Positions 34,220 to 43,325 of a DNA stretch of 64,000 bases are shown in pieces. The notes under the pieces were generated by a model, which was not told where the DNA came from, searched no databases, and saw nothing but the letters and a program-made list of their open reading frames with translations. The translations under genes and the position numbers were made by a program. Source of the stretch: Pseudomaricurvus sp033283175 (lineage in GTDB: Bacteria > Pseudomonadota > Gammaproteobacteria > Pseudomonadales > Cellvibrionaceae). Every line of letters begins with the position of its first letter. Within the stretch, counting starts at the first letter, position 1. The stretch covers positions 434,001 through 498,000 of the forward strand of contig JAWMQM010000001.1 in NCBI GenBank assembly GCA_033283175.1, given 5' to 3'.

Positions 34220-35014
34220 ATGACTACCGCCACGGCGTCCGAACACCCGGAGCCCGCCACCCTCTGGGATCAGCAATTTACCGTCGATGGTGACAGCAGC
34301 CTGGCCATTGCAATCGGCGACCTCAGTCTCTGCACCCGACTCCAGCCAATGGAGTGGCAGCTGTTCTACCTCTGGGAGAAGCGCGGCATCGAGGGTAATT
34401 TTCTCTGCCGCTCACAGCCGCTGCCTGGCGGCGGCGAGCTGCCCAATGATCGCATCGCCATGGACCGCATCACCCCGCAGCTGCGCCTGCTGCCCCGCCT
34501 GGCCGACCGGCCGGTGGTGGTGCGCCCCTACGCACCGCTGACGCTGGCGGCCAACTGCCACCTCACCCTCTACGTCAGCACCCCGGTGTGGCTGCAGATG
34601 GAGCTCTCCGGTCGGGTGCTGAGGGAGTTGCCGGTACAGCAGCTGTCAGACACCTGGATGGGCAACCTCACCGGCGAAGGCCAGCTCTGTTATGGCTCCC
34701 AGACCCACGCCCGGCTTGACCGCAGCCAGCTGCTCAACCTCCCCTACCGGGTACTGACACCGGTGCGCATCCACAACAAAAGCCACCAGGAACGCAGGCT
34801 GGAGCGCCTGAGCCTGCCTACGCCTTACCTGTCGGTATTTGCCAGCAGCCAGAGCCTGACCACGGAAGCACTGAAAATCACCATGGACGCCGAGAAGGCT
34901 CAGGGCGTGGTGAAGATCGGCCGGCCGCCGGACAACGCCCAACTGCTCTCTGCGCCGCGCCTGAGTGCCGACAAGGGCATTCTGGTGAGTGCCTGGTCCA
35001 ACCTTTTTGCCTGA
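34220..35014 (+). CDS. DUF432 domain protein
   Basis: This 264-residue protein starts at the ATG at 34220, with AAGGA 8 bases upstream. It matches what I know of DUF432: a mostly beta protein, here with the segment YAPLTLAANCHLTLYVSTPVW around 110-130, and no membrane helix. The family was first described in archaea and is often next to mechanosensitive channel genes. Here the stop overlaps the first possible start of an MscS gene, so the two are translated together. A role as a cytoplasmic partner or regulator of the channel is inferred. Confidence 0.75.
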   Translation: MTTATASEHPEPATLWDQQFTVDGDSSLAIAIGDLSLCTRLQPMEWQLFYLWEKRGIEGNFLCRSQPLPGGGELPNDRIAMDRITPQLRLLPRLADRPVVVRPYAPLTLAANCHLTLYVSTPVWLQMELSGRVLRELPVQQLSDTWMGNLTGEGQLCYGSQTHARLDRSQLLNLPYRVLTPVRIHNKSHQERRLERLSLPTPYLSVFASSQSLTTEALKITMDAEKAQGVVKIGRPPDNAQLLSAPRLSADKGILVSAWSNLFA

Positions 35015-35028
35015 TGCCCGGAGCTATC

Positions 35029-35898
35029 ATGAACGAGACCGTTGCCGAATCCACCCTGCACACCTTCTCCCTGGCCACCGGTATCAAGGCGGCGCTGCTG
35101 ATGCTGGCAGGGCTGCTGCTGGCCAACCTGGCGCGCCGACTGTTTATCCGCGCCAGCAGCAGTCGCTTCAGCGCCCACACCCAGGCCATGTACAGTCGTA
35201 TTATCTACTACGCGCTGCTGTGCCTGTTTGCCATCACCACCATCGACCAGCTGGGTTTTGACGTCAGCGTCCTGCTGGGTGCAGCCGGCATTCTCACCGT
35301 CGCCATCGGCTTCGCCTCACAGACCTCGGCCTCGAATCTGATCAGCGGCCTGTTTTTGTTGGGGGAAAAGCCCTTTCAGATTGGCGACATCCTGCGGGTG
35401 GGAAGTGACACCGGCGAGGTGATCAGTATTGACCTGTTGTCGGTGAAGCTGCGCACCTTCGACAACCTGTTTGTGCGCATCCCCAACGAAGCATTGATCA
35501 AAACCACGGTAATAAACCTCACCCGCTTCCCCATCCGCCGTATCGACCTCGCCATTGGCGTGGCCTACAAGGAGGACCTGAAGCGGGTCAGGCAACTGCT
35601 GCTGGACATGGCCAGTGACGAACTGCGGGTACTGGAAGAGCCACAGCCTTACTGCATCGTCACCAACTTCGGCCCCTCCTCCGTGGATCTGCAGCTGTCG
35701 GTCTGGACCCGCCGCGAACTCTACCGGGACGTCAAAAGCGATCTGATGATGCAGGTGAAGTCGCTGTTCGACAGCCACGGTGTGGAAATTCCCTTCCCCC
35801 ACCTCACCCTCTACAGCGGGTCGCAGACTGCGCCCTTCCCGCTGGCTGTGGCCAGCGGCGAGCCGCCATCGACCGGCGGGGAAGCGCCCGCCTCCTGA
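35029..35898 (+). CDS. Small mechanosensitive channel, MscS family
   Basis: This 289-residue protein starts at the ATG at 35029, preceded by GGAG; an ATG at 35014 overlaps the upstream stop and is less likely. Predicted membrane helices lie at about 15-35, 58-75 and 82-110, the last being the pore-lining helix (LGAAGILTVAIGFASQTSASNLISG). The cytoplasmic beta domain follows, with FQIGDILRVGSDTGEV and a C-terminal alpha-beta part. MscS channels release solutes on hypo-osmotic shock. Close coupling to DUF432 suggests a joint function. Confidence 0.9.
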   Translation: MNETVAESTLHTFSLATGIKAALLMLAGLLLANLARRLFIRASSSRFSAHTQAMYSRIIYYALLCLFAITTIDQLGFDVSVLLGAAGILTVAIGFASQTSASNLISGLFLLGEKPFQIGDILRVGSDTGEVISIDLLSVKLRTFDNLFVRIPNEALIKTTVINLTRFPIRRIDLAIGVAYKEDLKRVRQLLLDMASDELRVLEEPQPYCIVTNFGPSSVDLQLSVWTRRELYRDVKSDLMMQVKSLFDSHGVEIPFPHLTLYSGSQTAPFPLAVASGEPPSTGGEAPAS

Positions 35899-35904
35899 CC
35901 GGAC

Positions 35905-36747
35905 TCAGGCCCGCGGCACCACCTGTGTCCCCAGTTCCTGCCAGGCCTCCAGGTCATAGCTGCCCAATTCGTTGACAGTGATCATGGAGCGGATCTCCCG
36001 AATGTAGGCACGACCGCGCTCCGAGTAGGACTGCAGCCCCTGCGCCAACTGCAGGCCGCTGGGTATTTCACCGGCGGCGCGCGCAGCGGCGCGCAGGCGA
36101 CGAAACTCCTCGTAGGCGGGAGAGGAGTTGAGGTTGTGCACGTAGGAGCGCACTGACGCCAGCGGCGAGGCGAAGCGTCGCACTTCGTGGCGGGCGCGGG
36201 AGTGACGGTTGGTGGGCACCAGGCCACAGCCCTTCACAAAACACCACTGACCGAAGTAGTTGTTGCCATTGCGGGCAAAGCGCGACGTCCCCCAGGCGGA
36301 TTCGTTCGCCGCCTGTCCCAGGGCCAGCGACGGCGGTACCATACCGATCCGTTCACTCAGCGCCAGTGCCCGGGCTTTTAAGCTCTCTTCGCTGCAATCG
36401 TAGCGGTACCTTTCACACATCTGCGCCACAAACTCGCGATCCAGTTTGCCTGGCGTCAGGGGACTGAAGGCCAGTGCGCGCAGTCGGTTACGCTCCAGCA
36501 ACACCTCGCGATTCACCTTGTCCACCAGCGGCATCAGGAATCCGAAGAAGGCGCTCTTCTTATCCGCGACAATATCCATGGCAGCAAAATCCGGCACCCG
36601 CAGCTGCTCCGCTGACAGCGTCGGTTGCAGCGGCAGCTGCACTTCACAATTGAGACAGATCTGCTCACAAAAGCAGCCTGCCAGCAGCACGGCGAGCGAC
36701 AGAAACCACAGCTTTTTGAGGGATAAAACAGACGATACAGGCAGCAT
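35905..36747 (-). CDS. Bax-type glucosaminidase lipoprotein
   Basis: This 280-residue protein has a lipoprotein signal (LAVLLAGC, acylated Cys25 or so) followed by a short Cys-rich stretch (CFCEQICLNC). The C-terminal half is a glucosaminidase-type domain like E. coli Bax, with the catalytic region around QAANESAWGTSRFA and NNYFGQWC. It is predicted to cleave or bind peptidoglycan in the periplasm. The CX6C and nearby cysteines could form disulfides. It converges with the MscS gene and is divergent from mgtE. Confidence 0.85.
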   Translation of the reverse strand: MLPVSSVLSLKKLWFLSLAVLLAGCFCEQICLNCEVQLPLQPTLSAEQLRVPDFAAMDIVADKKSAFFGFLMPLVDKVNREVLLERNRLRALAFSPLTPGKLDREFVAQMCERYRYDCSEESLKARALALSERIGMVPPSLALGQAANESAWGTSRFARNGNNYFGQWCFVKGCGLVPTNRHSRARHEVRRFASPLASVRSYVHNLNSSPAYEEFRRLRAAARAAGEIPSGLQLAQGLQSYSERGRAYIREIRSMITVNELGSYDLEAWQELGTQVVPRA

Positions 36748-36904
36748 TACAGGCTCGGAAGATCTCTCTTAGTGTTATGGTTTACCACTGCATATACTAG
36801 TACACAGACATATACCGCAGGGTACGCTGGCAATCGCCGCGAGGTTCATATACTGTCCCCGCCCGCCAGTCAAAGGCCCCGGATTCTAACAGCAAACAGA
36901 GGAA

Positions 36905-38269
36905 ATGCCGCCCTTGATCGCCACCGCTACTGCTACCACCGATCCCCTGGAGCTGGTCGACGAGCTGCTGCAGCCGCTGCTGCAACTGGATGCGGAGGAG
37001 GGGCTGGAGTCACTGCAGGCGCAACTGCAGGAGTTCAGCCACCAGCAATGGTCACACCTGCTGGAGTGTGTACCCAACAATTTGCGCCTGCGGCTGTGGT
37101 CGCTGATTGCGCCACAGGACCAGTGGCGGGTTATCGCCGAGCTGCAGTGGGAAACCGCCCGCAACCTGATCCGCACCCTCAACGACGAAGACCGTCGTAC
37201 CATCCAGGCCCATGCCGACCCGCAGGATTTGATCGCCTTTGCCGATCTGCTGCCCCGGGACATGGTGGATGCCATTCTGCTGGACCTGGACGAGGACACC
37301 TCGGAAGAGCTGCAGCAGGCCTTGAGCTACAGCGATGAGCAGGTAGGACGCTACATGCAGCGCAACATCCTGCGAGTGCGCTCCGGCATCTCGGTGGACG
37401 CCGTTCTCAAGCGACTGCAGAAGCGTGAATTTGTGACCGCGGTATTTCTGGTGGACGATGAGCGGCAGTTGCTGGGCCATATTCCGGTAGCCTCCCTGTT
37501 CTGCAACTCTCCGGAGGCACAGGTGGATGAGCTGGCTGAGAGCATCAGCGAGCTGGACCACGAGGAAGATCTGTTTGAAGCCACCAACCATATCTCGCTG
37601 GAAGGCGAAATTGCCTACCTGCCGGTAACCCGCCAGCAAAAAGTGATCGGCGCCCTGTCGGTGGCCACCCTGTTTAACGAAGTGCGGGACGACCTCGCCA
37701 TCGCCACCCTCAGCGAATCCCCCAGCCACGAGGAAGACCTCTTCAGCCCGGTCAAATCCGCCGCCAGGGTGCGGGCCCTGTGGCTTTCCATCAATCTCGT
37801 CACCGCCTTCCTCGCCTCCTGGGTCATCGGTTTGTTTGAGGCTGCCCTGCAACAGGTGGTGGCTCTGGCCATCCTCATGCCGGTGGTCGCCAGCATGGGC
37901 GGCATCGCCGGCAGCCAGACCCTGGCAGTGACCCTGCGCGGCCTGGCCCTGAAACACATTCACAGCGCCAACATCCGCCTGCTGCTTAACAAGGAGAGCC
38001 TGGTGGCTGCCATTAACGGTGTCTTGATCGGCTTGCTGATTGCGCTGGTGGTGGGCTGGTGGTTTGACTCTCCCGCCCTGGGCATCATTATCTGGCTGGC
38101 GGTGGTCATCAACAATCTGGCGGCCGCGGTCTCCGGCACCTACATCCCGTTTATCCTCGAAAAGCTCCACATAGACCCGGCAGTGGCGTCGGCCGTAATA
38201 TTGACCACCGTGACCGATGTGGTGGGCTTCAGTATTTTCCTCGGCCTCGGCTCACTGGTATTCCTGTAA
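36905..38269 (+). CDS. mgtE: Magnesium transporter MgtE
   Basis: MgtE is a Mg2+-gated channel for Mg2+ uptake. The 454-residue protein has an N-terminal MgtE_N superhelical domain (about 10-125), two CBS domains (about 130-250) that sense cytoplasmic Mg2+, a connecting helix and five membrane helices in the last 170 residues (for example ILMPVVASMGGIAGSQTL in the pore region). The AGAGGA ribosome binding site is only 2 bases from the ATG at 36905, so a TTG at 36914 is possible. The following gene encodes a CorA-type transporter, a second Mg2+ route. Confidence 0.94.
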   Translation: MPPLIATATATTDPLELVDELLQPLLQLDAEEGLESLQAQLQEFSHQQWSHLLECVPNNLRLRLWSLIAPQDQWRVIAELQWETARNLIRTLNDEDRRTIQAHADPQDLIAFADLLPRDMVDAILLDLDEDTSEELQQALSYSDEQVGRYMQRNILRVRSGISVDAVLKRLQKREFVTAVFLVDDERQLLGHIPVASLFCNSPEAQVDELAESISELDHEEDLFEATNHISLEGEIAYLPVTRQQKVIGALSVATLFNEVRDDLAIATLSESPSHEEDLFSPVKSAARVRALWLSINLVTAFLASWVIGLFEAALQQVVALAILMPVVASMGGIAGSQTLAVTLRGLALKHIHSANIRLLLNKESLVAAINGVLIGLLIALVVGWWFDSPALGIIIWLAVVINNLAAAVSGTYIPFILEKLHIDPAVASAVILTTVTDVVGFSIFLGLGSLVFL

Positions 38270-38333
38270 CCGACAGCACCAACGCCGCCACCGGGCGGCG
38301 ATAAAAAACAACGACGCGGAAAGGGAGAGAGGC

Positions 38334-39308
38334 GTGATCAAATCCTATTTGTTGCACGATGGAGAGATCAGTAGCAGCCACAACCAGGACCTGCTGCAGC
38401 GCTGGCGCGGACAGACAGACTCGGTACTGTGGCTCGACATCCAGTTCCAGCACCCCATCAGTGAAGAGATTCGCCAGTTACTGGAGTCTCTCGGCTGTCA
38501 CCTGCTGGCGATCAAGGACGTCACCCGTAAACGTCACCCACCCAAACTGGAAGTCTTCGATGACCAGATGTTCGTGCTCTATCGCGGCATTCACCAGATC
38601 AACGACACCCTGGATTTCGATCACCAGCAAATCGGCTTTTTTATCGGCGCGCGCCTGCTGATTACCATTCACCCGCAGGTATCACTGGGGATTAACAACG
38701 TGGTAGAAGCCGGTCTGACCAAAGAACTACTCGGCTCGCCGTTGCAGCTGGCCCTGAAGATCATGCACACCTCCGCCGGTATCTACCTGGATCAGGTACT
38801 GCTGTTCGAGGATGAGCTGAGCATACTCGAAGACCAGCTCTACAGCGGCAAGGGTGAAATCGCACTTGGCAAACTGGCGGCCTGCAAGGCCCAGCTGATC
38901 AAGCTGAAACGTACCTTTGGCTACCACCGCAGTGTCTCCCACCAGCTGCGTATGGAGCAGTGCAGCTTCCTGCCAACCAGTGACAGCATCCATCACCACC
39001 AGATCATCGATCTCGACGACCGCTTCGAGCGCCTGCTGAGTCTCACCCAGATGCACTACGACATGTGCGGCGACATGATTGACAGCTACATCTCAATTAC
39101 CTCCCACCAGCTCAATATCACCATGCGGGTGTTAACGGTCATCACCGCCATATTTGTGCCGCTCAGTTTTCTCGCCGGGGTCTACGGCATGAACTTCGAA
39201 AACATCCCCGAACTGCGCTTTCACAACGGCTACTTTATGCTGCTCGGCACCATGGCCCTGATTGCCACCAGCCTGGCGCTGTGGTTCAAACACAAACAGT
39301 GGTTTTAG
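38334..39308 (+). CDS. corA: CorA-type magnesium/cobalt (or zinc) transporter
   Basis: This 324-residue protein starts at the GTG at 38334, preceded by GGGAGAGAGGC; earlier codons overlap the mgtE 3' end. It has a large cytoplasmic alpha-beta domain and two C-terminal membrane helices with the signature YGMNF (about 286-290) between them. CorA proteins form pentameric Mg2+/Co2+ channels; the ZntB branch exports Zn2+ and also has a GxN signature. No zinc-specific feature is seen, so Mg2+ is the more likely ion. It is 64 bases downstream of mgtE. Confidence 0.9.
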   Translation: MIKSYLLHDGEISSSHNQDLLQRWRGQTDSVLWLDIQFQHPISEEIRQLLESLGCHLLAIKDVTRKRHPPKLEVFDDQMFVLYRGIHQINDTLDFDHQQIGFFIGARLLITIHPQVSLGINNVVEAGLTKELLGSPLQLALKIMHTSAGIYLDQVLLFEDELSILEDQLYSGKGEIALGKLAACKAQLIKLKRTFGYHRSVSHQLRMEQCSFLPTSDSIHHHQIIDLDDRFERLLSLTQMHYDMCGDMIDSYISITSHQLNITMRVLTVITAIFVPLSFLAGVYGMNFENIPELRFHNGYFMLLGTMALIATSLALWFKHKQWF

Positions 39309-39323
39309 AACGGGGCCAGTCTC

Positions 39324-40220
39324 ATGGAACACGCAGAACTCTGGAACTCAATCCTGTTCACCGTCGGTGACTATCACCTGCGCCTGAGCCAGCTGGTTAC
39401 GGCGCTGGTGACTGTGGCACTTACCCTGCTGGTGGCGAAGCTTGCACGACGGGCGTTTGTGCGCATCGGCAAACGCAGCACCACCATGCTCAATGCGCCC
39501 CAAGCCTATGTGATGGCGAGAATTTCCAATTACGCCATCCTGCTGGTGGGCTTTCTGATTGCCATCTCCATGCTGGGGATCGATGTCTCCAAACTGGCCC
39601 TGGTGGCCAGTGCACTGGGCATAGGTATTGGCCTGGGACTGCAGAGCATCGTCAATAATTTTGTCTCCGGGCTGGCCATTCTGCTGGAGCGCAGTCTCAA
39701 GGTAGGGGATTTTGTGGAACTGGATTCCGGCCTCACCGGTGAGATCATGGCCATCCACATGCGCGCCACACTGATGCGCACCAACGATAATGTCGACATC
39801 CTGATACCCAATTCCGAGCTGACCAACAGCAAGCTCATCAACTGGACCCTGGAAGAGAGTGTGCGCCGCTTTCGTATCCCCTTCGGCGTCGCCTACGGCA
39901 GTGACAAGGAGATGGTGCGCAAGGCGGTACTGGAAGCTGCAGCGGCGGTTCCCTACACCCTCAACCTGCCTGGTCGACAACCCATCGTCTGGATGAGCAG
40001 CTTCGGTGACAGCAGCCTCAACTTTATTCTCGGGGTCTGGGTTGGGGCAGAGCAGGTCAAACGCCCCACCGCCATGATGTCCGACTACCTCTGGGCCATC
40101 GACGATGCCCTGCGTCGCTACAACATCGAGATCCCCTTCCCTCAGCGGGACCTGCATATCCGCAGCAACAAGGCCACGCTCGATATTCGCCACACCGGAC
40201 CCGACAGCCACGTCGACTGA
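39324..40220 (+). CDS. Mechanosensitive channel, MscS family
   Basis: This second MscS-type channel has 298 residues. Membrane helices lie at about 20-40, 63-82 and 85-112; the pore helix has the Gly/Ala pattern ALGIGIGLGLQSIVNNFVSG that defines the family. The cytoplasmic part contains KVGDFVELDSGLTGEI and RTNDNVDILIPNSEL. It differs in sequence from the channel encoded at 35029, so it is not a recent duplicate. It is 15 bases after corA and 30 bases before the cupin gene, likely one operon with mgtE and corA. Confidence 0.9.
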   Translation: MEHAELWNSILFTVGDYHLRLSQLVTALVTVALTLLVAKLARRAFVRIGKRSTTMLNAPQAYVMARISNYAILLVGFLIAISMLGIDVSKLALVASALGIGIGLGLQSIVNNFVSGLAILLERSLKVGDFVELDSGLTGEIMAIHMRATLMRTNDNVDILIPNSELTNSKLINWTLEESVRRFRIPFGVAYGSDKEMVRKAVLEAAAAVPYTLNLPGRQPIVWMSSFGDSSLNFILGVWVGAEQVKRPTAMMSDYLWAIDDALRRYNIEIPFPQRDLHIRSNKATLDIRHTGPDSHVD

Positions 40221-40250
40221 TGATACCCAATACCGTCGCAAGGAACTGCC

Positions 40251-40784
40251 ATGACCAATAACAACAATAAACCCCTGCGCTTTGCCACCTTCCGCCATAC
40301 GGCAGCCGACCCAGCTGCCGGCATACCCATTATGGATACGCCGCCACTGAGCGATGTGGCTATGGAAGGTGCAGTACAACTGAGCGCCGCCGGTATCGAA
40401 GCCGGCCACGAGAACCGCCTGCTGTTCAGCGGCGGCGGTTTCAGCCTGCTGTACGCCTGGTTCAAGAGCGGTTACCCCTTGCCGCGCCACACCCACAACT
40501 GCGACTGTCTCTACTACATCACCGCGGGTTCGGTGCTGATGGGTAATGACGAGCTGCGCGCCGGTGATGGATTTTTTATCGGCGAAGATGTTCCCTACAC
40601 CTATACTGCCGGTGCCACAGGGGTAGAGATTCTGGAGTTTCGCGCCAGTGAGCGCTTTGATATCAAGGTGCTGGCAGATAACCCGCAATTTTGGGCCAGG
40701 GCGCTGCAGACGGTGGTGGACAAACAGGCGACCTGGGCGGATGAACCCCGCCCGGGAGCCATTAACCAGGGGCCTGCAGCTTAA
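40251..40784 (+). CDS. Cupin-domain protein
   Basis: This 177-residue protein starts at the ATG at 40251, with AAGGA just upstream. The central part is a single cupin barrel: a His-containing first motif (PRHTHNCDCLYYITAGSV) and a second motif around ELRAGDGFFIGEDVPYTY. The two histidines (H-x-H) and the Glu/Asp residues could bind a metal. The N-terminal 60 residues are not recognisable. It might be a small dioxygenase, an isomerase or a binding protein; nothing in the sequence distinguishes these. It closes the mgtE-corA-mscS run. Confidence 0.75.
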   Translation: MTNNNNKPLRFATFRHTAADPAAGIPIMDTPPLSDVAMEGAVQLSAAGIEAGHENRLLFSGGGFSLLYAWFKSGYPLPRHTHNCDCLYYITAGSVLMGNDELRAGDGFFIGEDVPYTYTAGATGVEILEFRASERFDIKVLADNPQFWARALQTVVDKQATWADEPRPGAINQGPAA

Positions 40785-40814
40785 GCAGTTACCGGCCCCT
40801 GGCGGCGGGAGCGG

Positions 40815-41354
40815 TTACTGTGGAGGGTAGCGGTCGAGGATTTCTCCCACCGCCTTATTGACGATCTCGGTGATTTTTTCCGGAGTTTCGCCCTGCAGCT
40901 TAAAGTGGTTGGTACCACGCCACTTCACTTTCTGATCCTGCGGGCTGATAAAGTCGATCAGCACTTCAACCTCCTGCACCGTGCGATCGCCTCCCAGCGG
41001 AATGCTCAGGGAGAGGCCGAAGGCAGTACCGCCACCGCCACTGCCCACACCAATACCGCCCCGGCTTTTGGGCTCCTGGGTCTGTACCGTTTGTTTGACG
41101 TTATAGTGCACCAACATGTCCGCCTGCTGTGTATCGGCCGCAGGCGCTATCGGGTAGCTGGCCAGACGCTCGGCGATAGCCACTTTGACCCTCTCCACCA
41201 ACAGCGGATCCACATCTTCCGCGGCGTTACTCCCCTGCCAGCTGTAGCTGCGGAATTTCCCGAAATCGGTGTCGGTGTCATAATCCACAATCACTTTGCT
41301 GCTTTGGCAAGCGGTCAGTAATATCAGTACGGGGAGTAGTCCGATCAGGCGCAT
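40815..41354 (-). CDS. DUF4136-type lipoprotein
   Basis: This 179-residue protein starts at the ATG at 41354, which gives a lipoprotein signal (LPVLILLTAC, acylated Cys16); the longer frame to 41480 lacks signal character. The body fits DUF4136: the strand DFGKFRSYSWQ near the start of the mature part, the stretch VHYNVKQTVQ and a Gly-rich loop GIGVGSGGGGTAFG, ending in a helix VNKAVGEILDRYP. It is presumably attached to the outer or inner membrane. Function is unknown. Confidence 0.85.
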   Translation of the reverse strand: MRLIGLLPVLILLTACQSSKVIVDYDTDTDFGKFRSYSWQGSNAAEDVDPLLVERVKVAIAERLASYPIAPAADTQQADMLVHYNVKQTVQTQEPKSRGGIGVGSGGGGTAFGLSLSIPLGGDRTVQEVEVLIDFISPQDQKVKWRGTNHFKLQGETPEKITEIVNKAVGEILDRYPPQ

Positions 41355-41486
41355 AGTATTGTTTCCAGCGATTCCTTGTGATGATTCCACTATAAAAGAT
41401 GGCCCGCGACGTAACAAACCGCCAGGCCCTGCAAGCGCAGAATTTTTTCTGCCCTTTACCCAATCTGCGAGTGACCGCACACCCCC

Positions 41487-41927
41487 ATGGAGTACCTGAC
41501 CGAACTCGGCTACAGCGGCTTGTTCATAGCCGCCTTTCTGGCCGCCACCATCCTGCCACTCAGTTCGGAGCTTGTGCTAGCCAGCCTGCTGGTTGGCGGC
41601 GCACCGGCCACCGCCGTAGTAGCCGTTGCCACCTGCGGCAATGTACTGGGCTCCCTCACCAATTACGCCCTCGGTTACTGGGCCAGCAAGGCACTGCTGC
41701 AGAAGTGGCTGCGTTTGTCAGACAGGGAGTTTGAGCAAGCAGAACAGCGCTTCCGCCGCTTCGGCACCGCGTCACTGCTGCTGGCCTGGGTACCGGTAAT
41801 CGGCGATCCACTGACCGTGGTCGCCGGCGTCTTGCGCATACGCCTGCTCTGGTTCCTGCTGCTGGTCAGCGCAGGCAAGCTGCTGCGCTATGTGGTTATC
41901 GCCCACCTGACTCTGCAGGCGCTGTAG
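41487..41927 (+). CDS. yqaA: YqaA-family membrane protein (DedA-like)
   Basis: This 146-residue inner-membrane protein has about four helices. It belongs to the SNARE-associated/VTT group related to DedA. Recognisable motifs are FLAATILPLSSELVLASLL near the start, GNVLGSLTNYALG in the middle and AWVPVIGDPLTVVAG in the C-terminal half. DedA relatives flip or transport lipids, but YqaA has no proven activity. The gene is divergent from the DUF4136 gene, and the ATG at 41487 has no ribosome binding site, so an unusual initiation mode is possible. Confidence 0.85.
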   Translation: MEYLTELGYSGLFIAAFLAATILPLSSELVLASLLVGGAPATAVVAVATCGNVLGSLTNYALGYWASKALLQKWLRLSDREFEQAEQRFRRFGTASLLLAWVPVIGDPLTVVAGVLRIRLLWFLLLVSAGKLLRYVVIAHLTLQAL

Positions 41928-41955
41928 CCCGGGCGCCAATCCCCATAAATCCCGA

Positions 41956-42381
41956 TCAATCACTGAGCAGAAATGCCCGCGACGGATCCACCAGCAGGTC
42001 GCTCATGCCTTCGCGCCCCAACAACATCAGGTAGCTCATATCCGAGCGATCAGTAAGGGTAATCTCGATGGGCCAGGAGCGGCCGCCCATAACGATGGGC
42101 GTGCAAATGACATAGCGCTGTTCTGATACGCCATTGGACGATTTAATGCGGCGTATATCCATCAGCAAGGCTTCGCACTCCACCACGGTCTCCACATTGT
42201 GAATATGGGGATGCAAGTCAAACCGCACCGCCGGTTTGCGGCCGATCTTGAAAGTACGGATGTTGTCCACATGCAGTGAGGAGGTTTTGGCCCCCGTATC
42301 CACACGCACCTTGAGATCACTGATCCCCAGCTCTGGCAGGTCACACAACTCCAGATTGCCAATTATCAGTTTGTCCGTCAT
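41956..42381 (-). CDS. rimB: RimB-type retropepsin-like protease
   Basis: This 141-residue protein starts at the ATG at 42381 (GGAG upstream). It carries the single aspartic-protease motif VDTGAKTSSLH with Asp28, as in retropepsins and in the protease RimB that works with RimK in Pseudomonas fluorescens. RimK adds glutamates to the C-terminus of ribosomal protein S6, and RimB is reported to remove or limit them. Older annotation calls this family an ATP-dependent zinc protease, but no HExxH motif is present. It lies 38 bases downstream of rimK on the same strand. Confidence 0.85.
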   Translation of the reverse strand: MTDKLIIGNLELCDLPELGISDLKVRVDTGAKTSSLHVDNIRTFKIGRKPAVRFDLHPHIHNVETVVECEALLMDIRRIKSSNGVSEQRYVICTPIVMGGRSWPIEITLTDRSDMSYLMLLGREGMSDLLVDPSRAFLLSD

Positions 42382-42419
42382 GACGTCGCTCCAGAATGCC
42401 ATGTTGCCGGCACAGGGTA

Positions 42420-43325
42420 TCAACCCCGGCCGCGGGTTTTGGTCTTGTTGGGTTTGGCTTCGCGCTCGATAAACTCGAAGATCAGGCCAGCCACATCCTT
42501 GCCAGTGGCACGCTCAATACCTTCCAGCCCCGGGGAGGAGTTTACTTCCATCACCACCGGACCGTTGTGGGACTGCAGGATATCCACACCGCACACGTTC
42601 AACCCCATAATCTTGGCCGCATTGGCCGCCGTGGCCCGCTCGTCCTTGCTCAGCCGTACCAGGGTGGCACTGCCACCACGATGCAGGTTGGAGCGAAACT
42701 CGCCTTCTGCGCCCTGGCGCTTCATCGCCGCCACCACCTTGCCACCCACCACAAAGCAGCGGATGTCGGCACCGCCGGCCTCCTTGATAAACTCCTGCAC
42801 CAGGATGTTGGCCTTCAGCCCCATAAACGCCTCAATAATGCTTTCGGCATTCTTATTGGTGTCCGCCAGTACCACACCGATGCCCTGGGTGCCTTCCAGC
42901 AGCTTGATCACCAGCGGCGCACCACCCACATTGCGGATAAGGTCCTTGATGTTGTCAGGCTTGTTGGCGAAACCGGTACGCGGCAGGCCGACACCGCGGC
43001 GCGACAGCAACTGCAGTGAGCGCAGCTTGTCCCGCGAACGACTGATGGCCACCGATTCGTTGACGCAGAAGGTGCCCATCATCTCAAACTGGCGCACCAC
43101 CGCCGTACCATAGAAGGTAATGGAGGCACCGATACGCGGAATCACCGCATCGTAAAACGGCAACTCCTCACCGTGGTAACGCACCGCCGGCCGGCTCTTG
43201 GTGATATCCATGTAACAGTGCAGGGTATCGATAATATCCACTTCGTGCCCCCGCGCCTCACCGGCCTCCTGCAGGCGCCGGGTGGAGTAAAGTCCCTCGT
43301 TGCGGGAGAGTACTGCAATTCGCAT
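42420..43325 (-). CDS. rimK: Ribosomal protein S6--L-glutamate ligase RimK
   Basis: RimK is an ATP-grasp enzyme that adds glutamate residues to the C-terminus of ribosomal protein S6. The 301-residue length matches E. coli RimK (300). The ATP-grasp features are clear: PLVIKLLEGTQGIGVVLA for nucleotide binding, LVQEFIKEAGGADIRCFVVGG, and VMEVNSSPGLEGIE carrying the metal ligands. The ATG at 43325 is the family start. It is upstream of rimB, forming the post-translational ribosome-modification pair. A downstream RimA regulator is not present here. Confidence 0.94.
   Translation of the reverse strand: MRIAVLSRNEGLYSTRRLQEAGEARGHEVDIIDTLHCYMDITKSRPAVRYHGEELPFYDAVIPRIGASITFYGTAVVRQFEMMGTFCVNESVAISRSRDKLRSLQLLSRRGVGLPRTGFANKPDNIKDLIRNVGGAPLVIKLLEGTQGIGVVLADTNKNAESIIEAFMGLKANILVQEFIKEAGGADIRCFVVGGKVVAAMKRQGAEGEFRSNLHRGGSATLVRLSKDERATAANAAKIMGLNVCGVDILQSHNGPVVMEVNSSPGLEGIERATGKDVAGLIFEFIEREAKPNKTKTRGRG

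Noticed and set aside
36139..36155. GTAGGAGCGCACT match to the REP arm inside the Bax-like gene
   Set aside because: It is only a 13-14-base match, lies in frame within conserved coding sequence, and has no palindrome partner.
36748..36904. Mg2+ riboswitch (M-box) upstream of mgtE
   Set aside because: The leader is too short and lacks the conserved M-box blocks.
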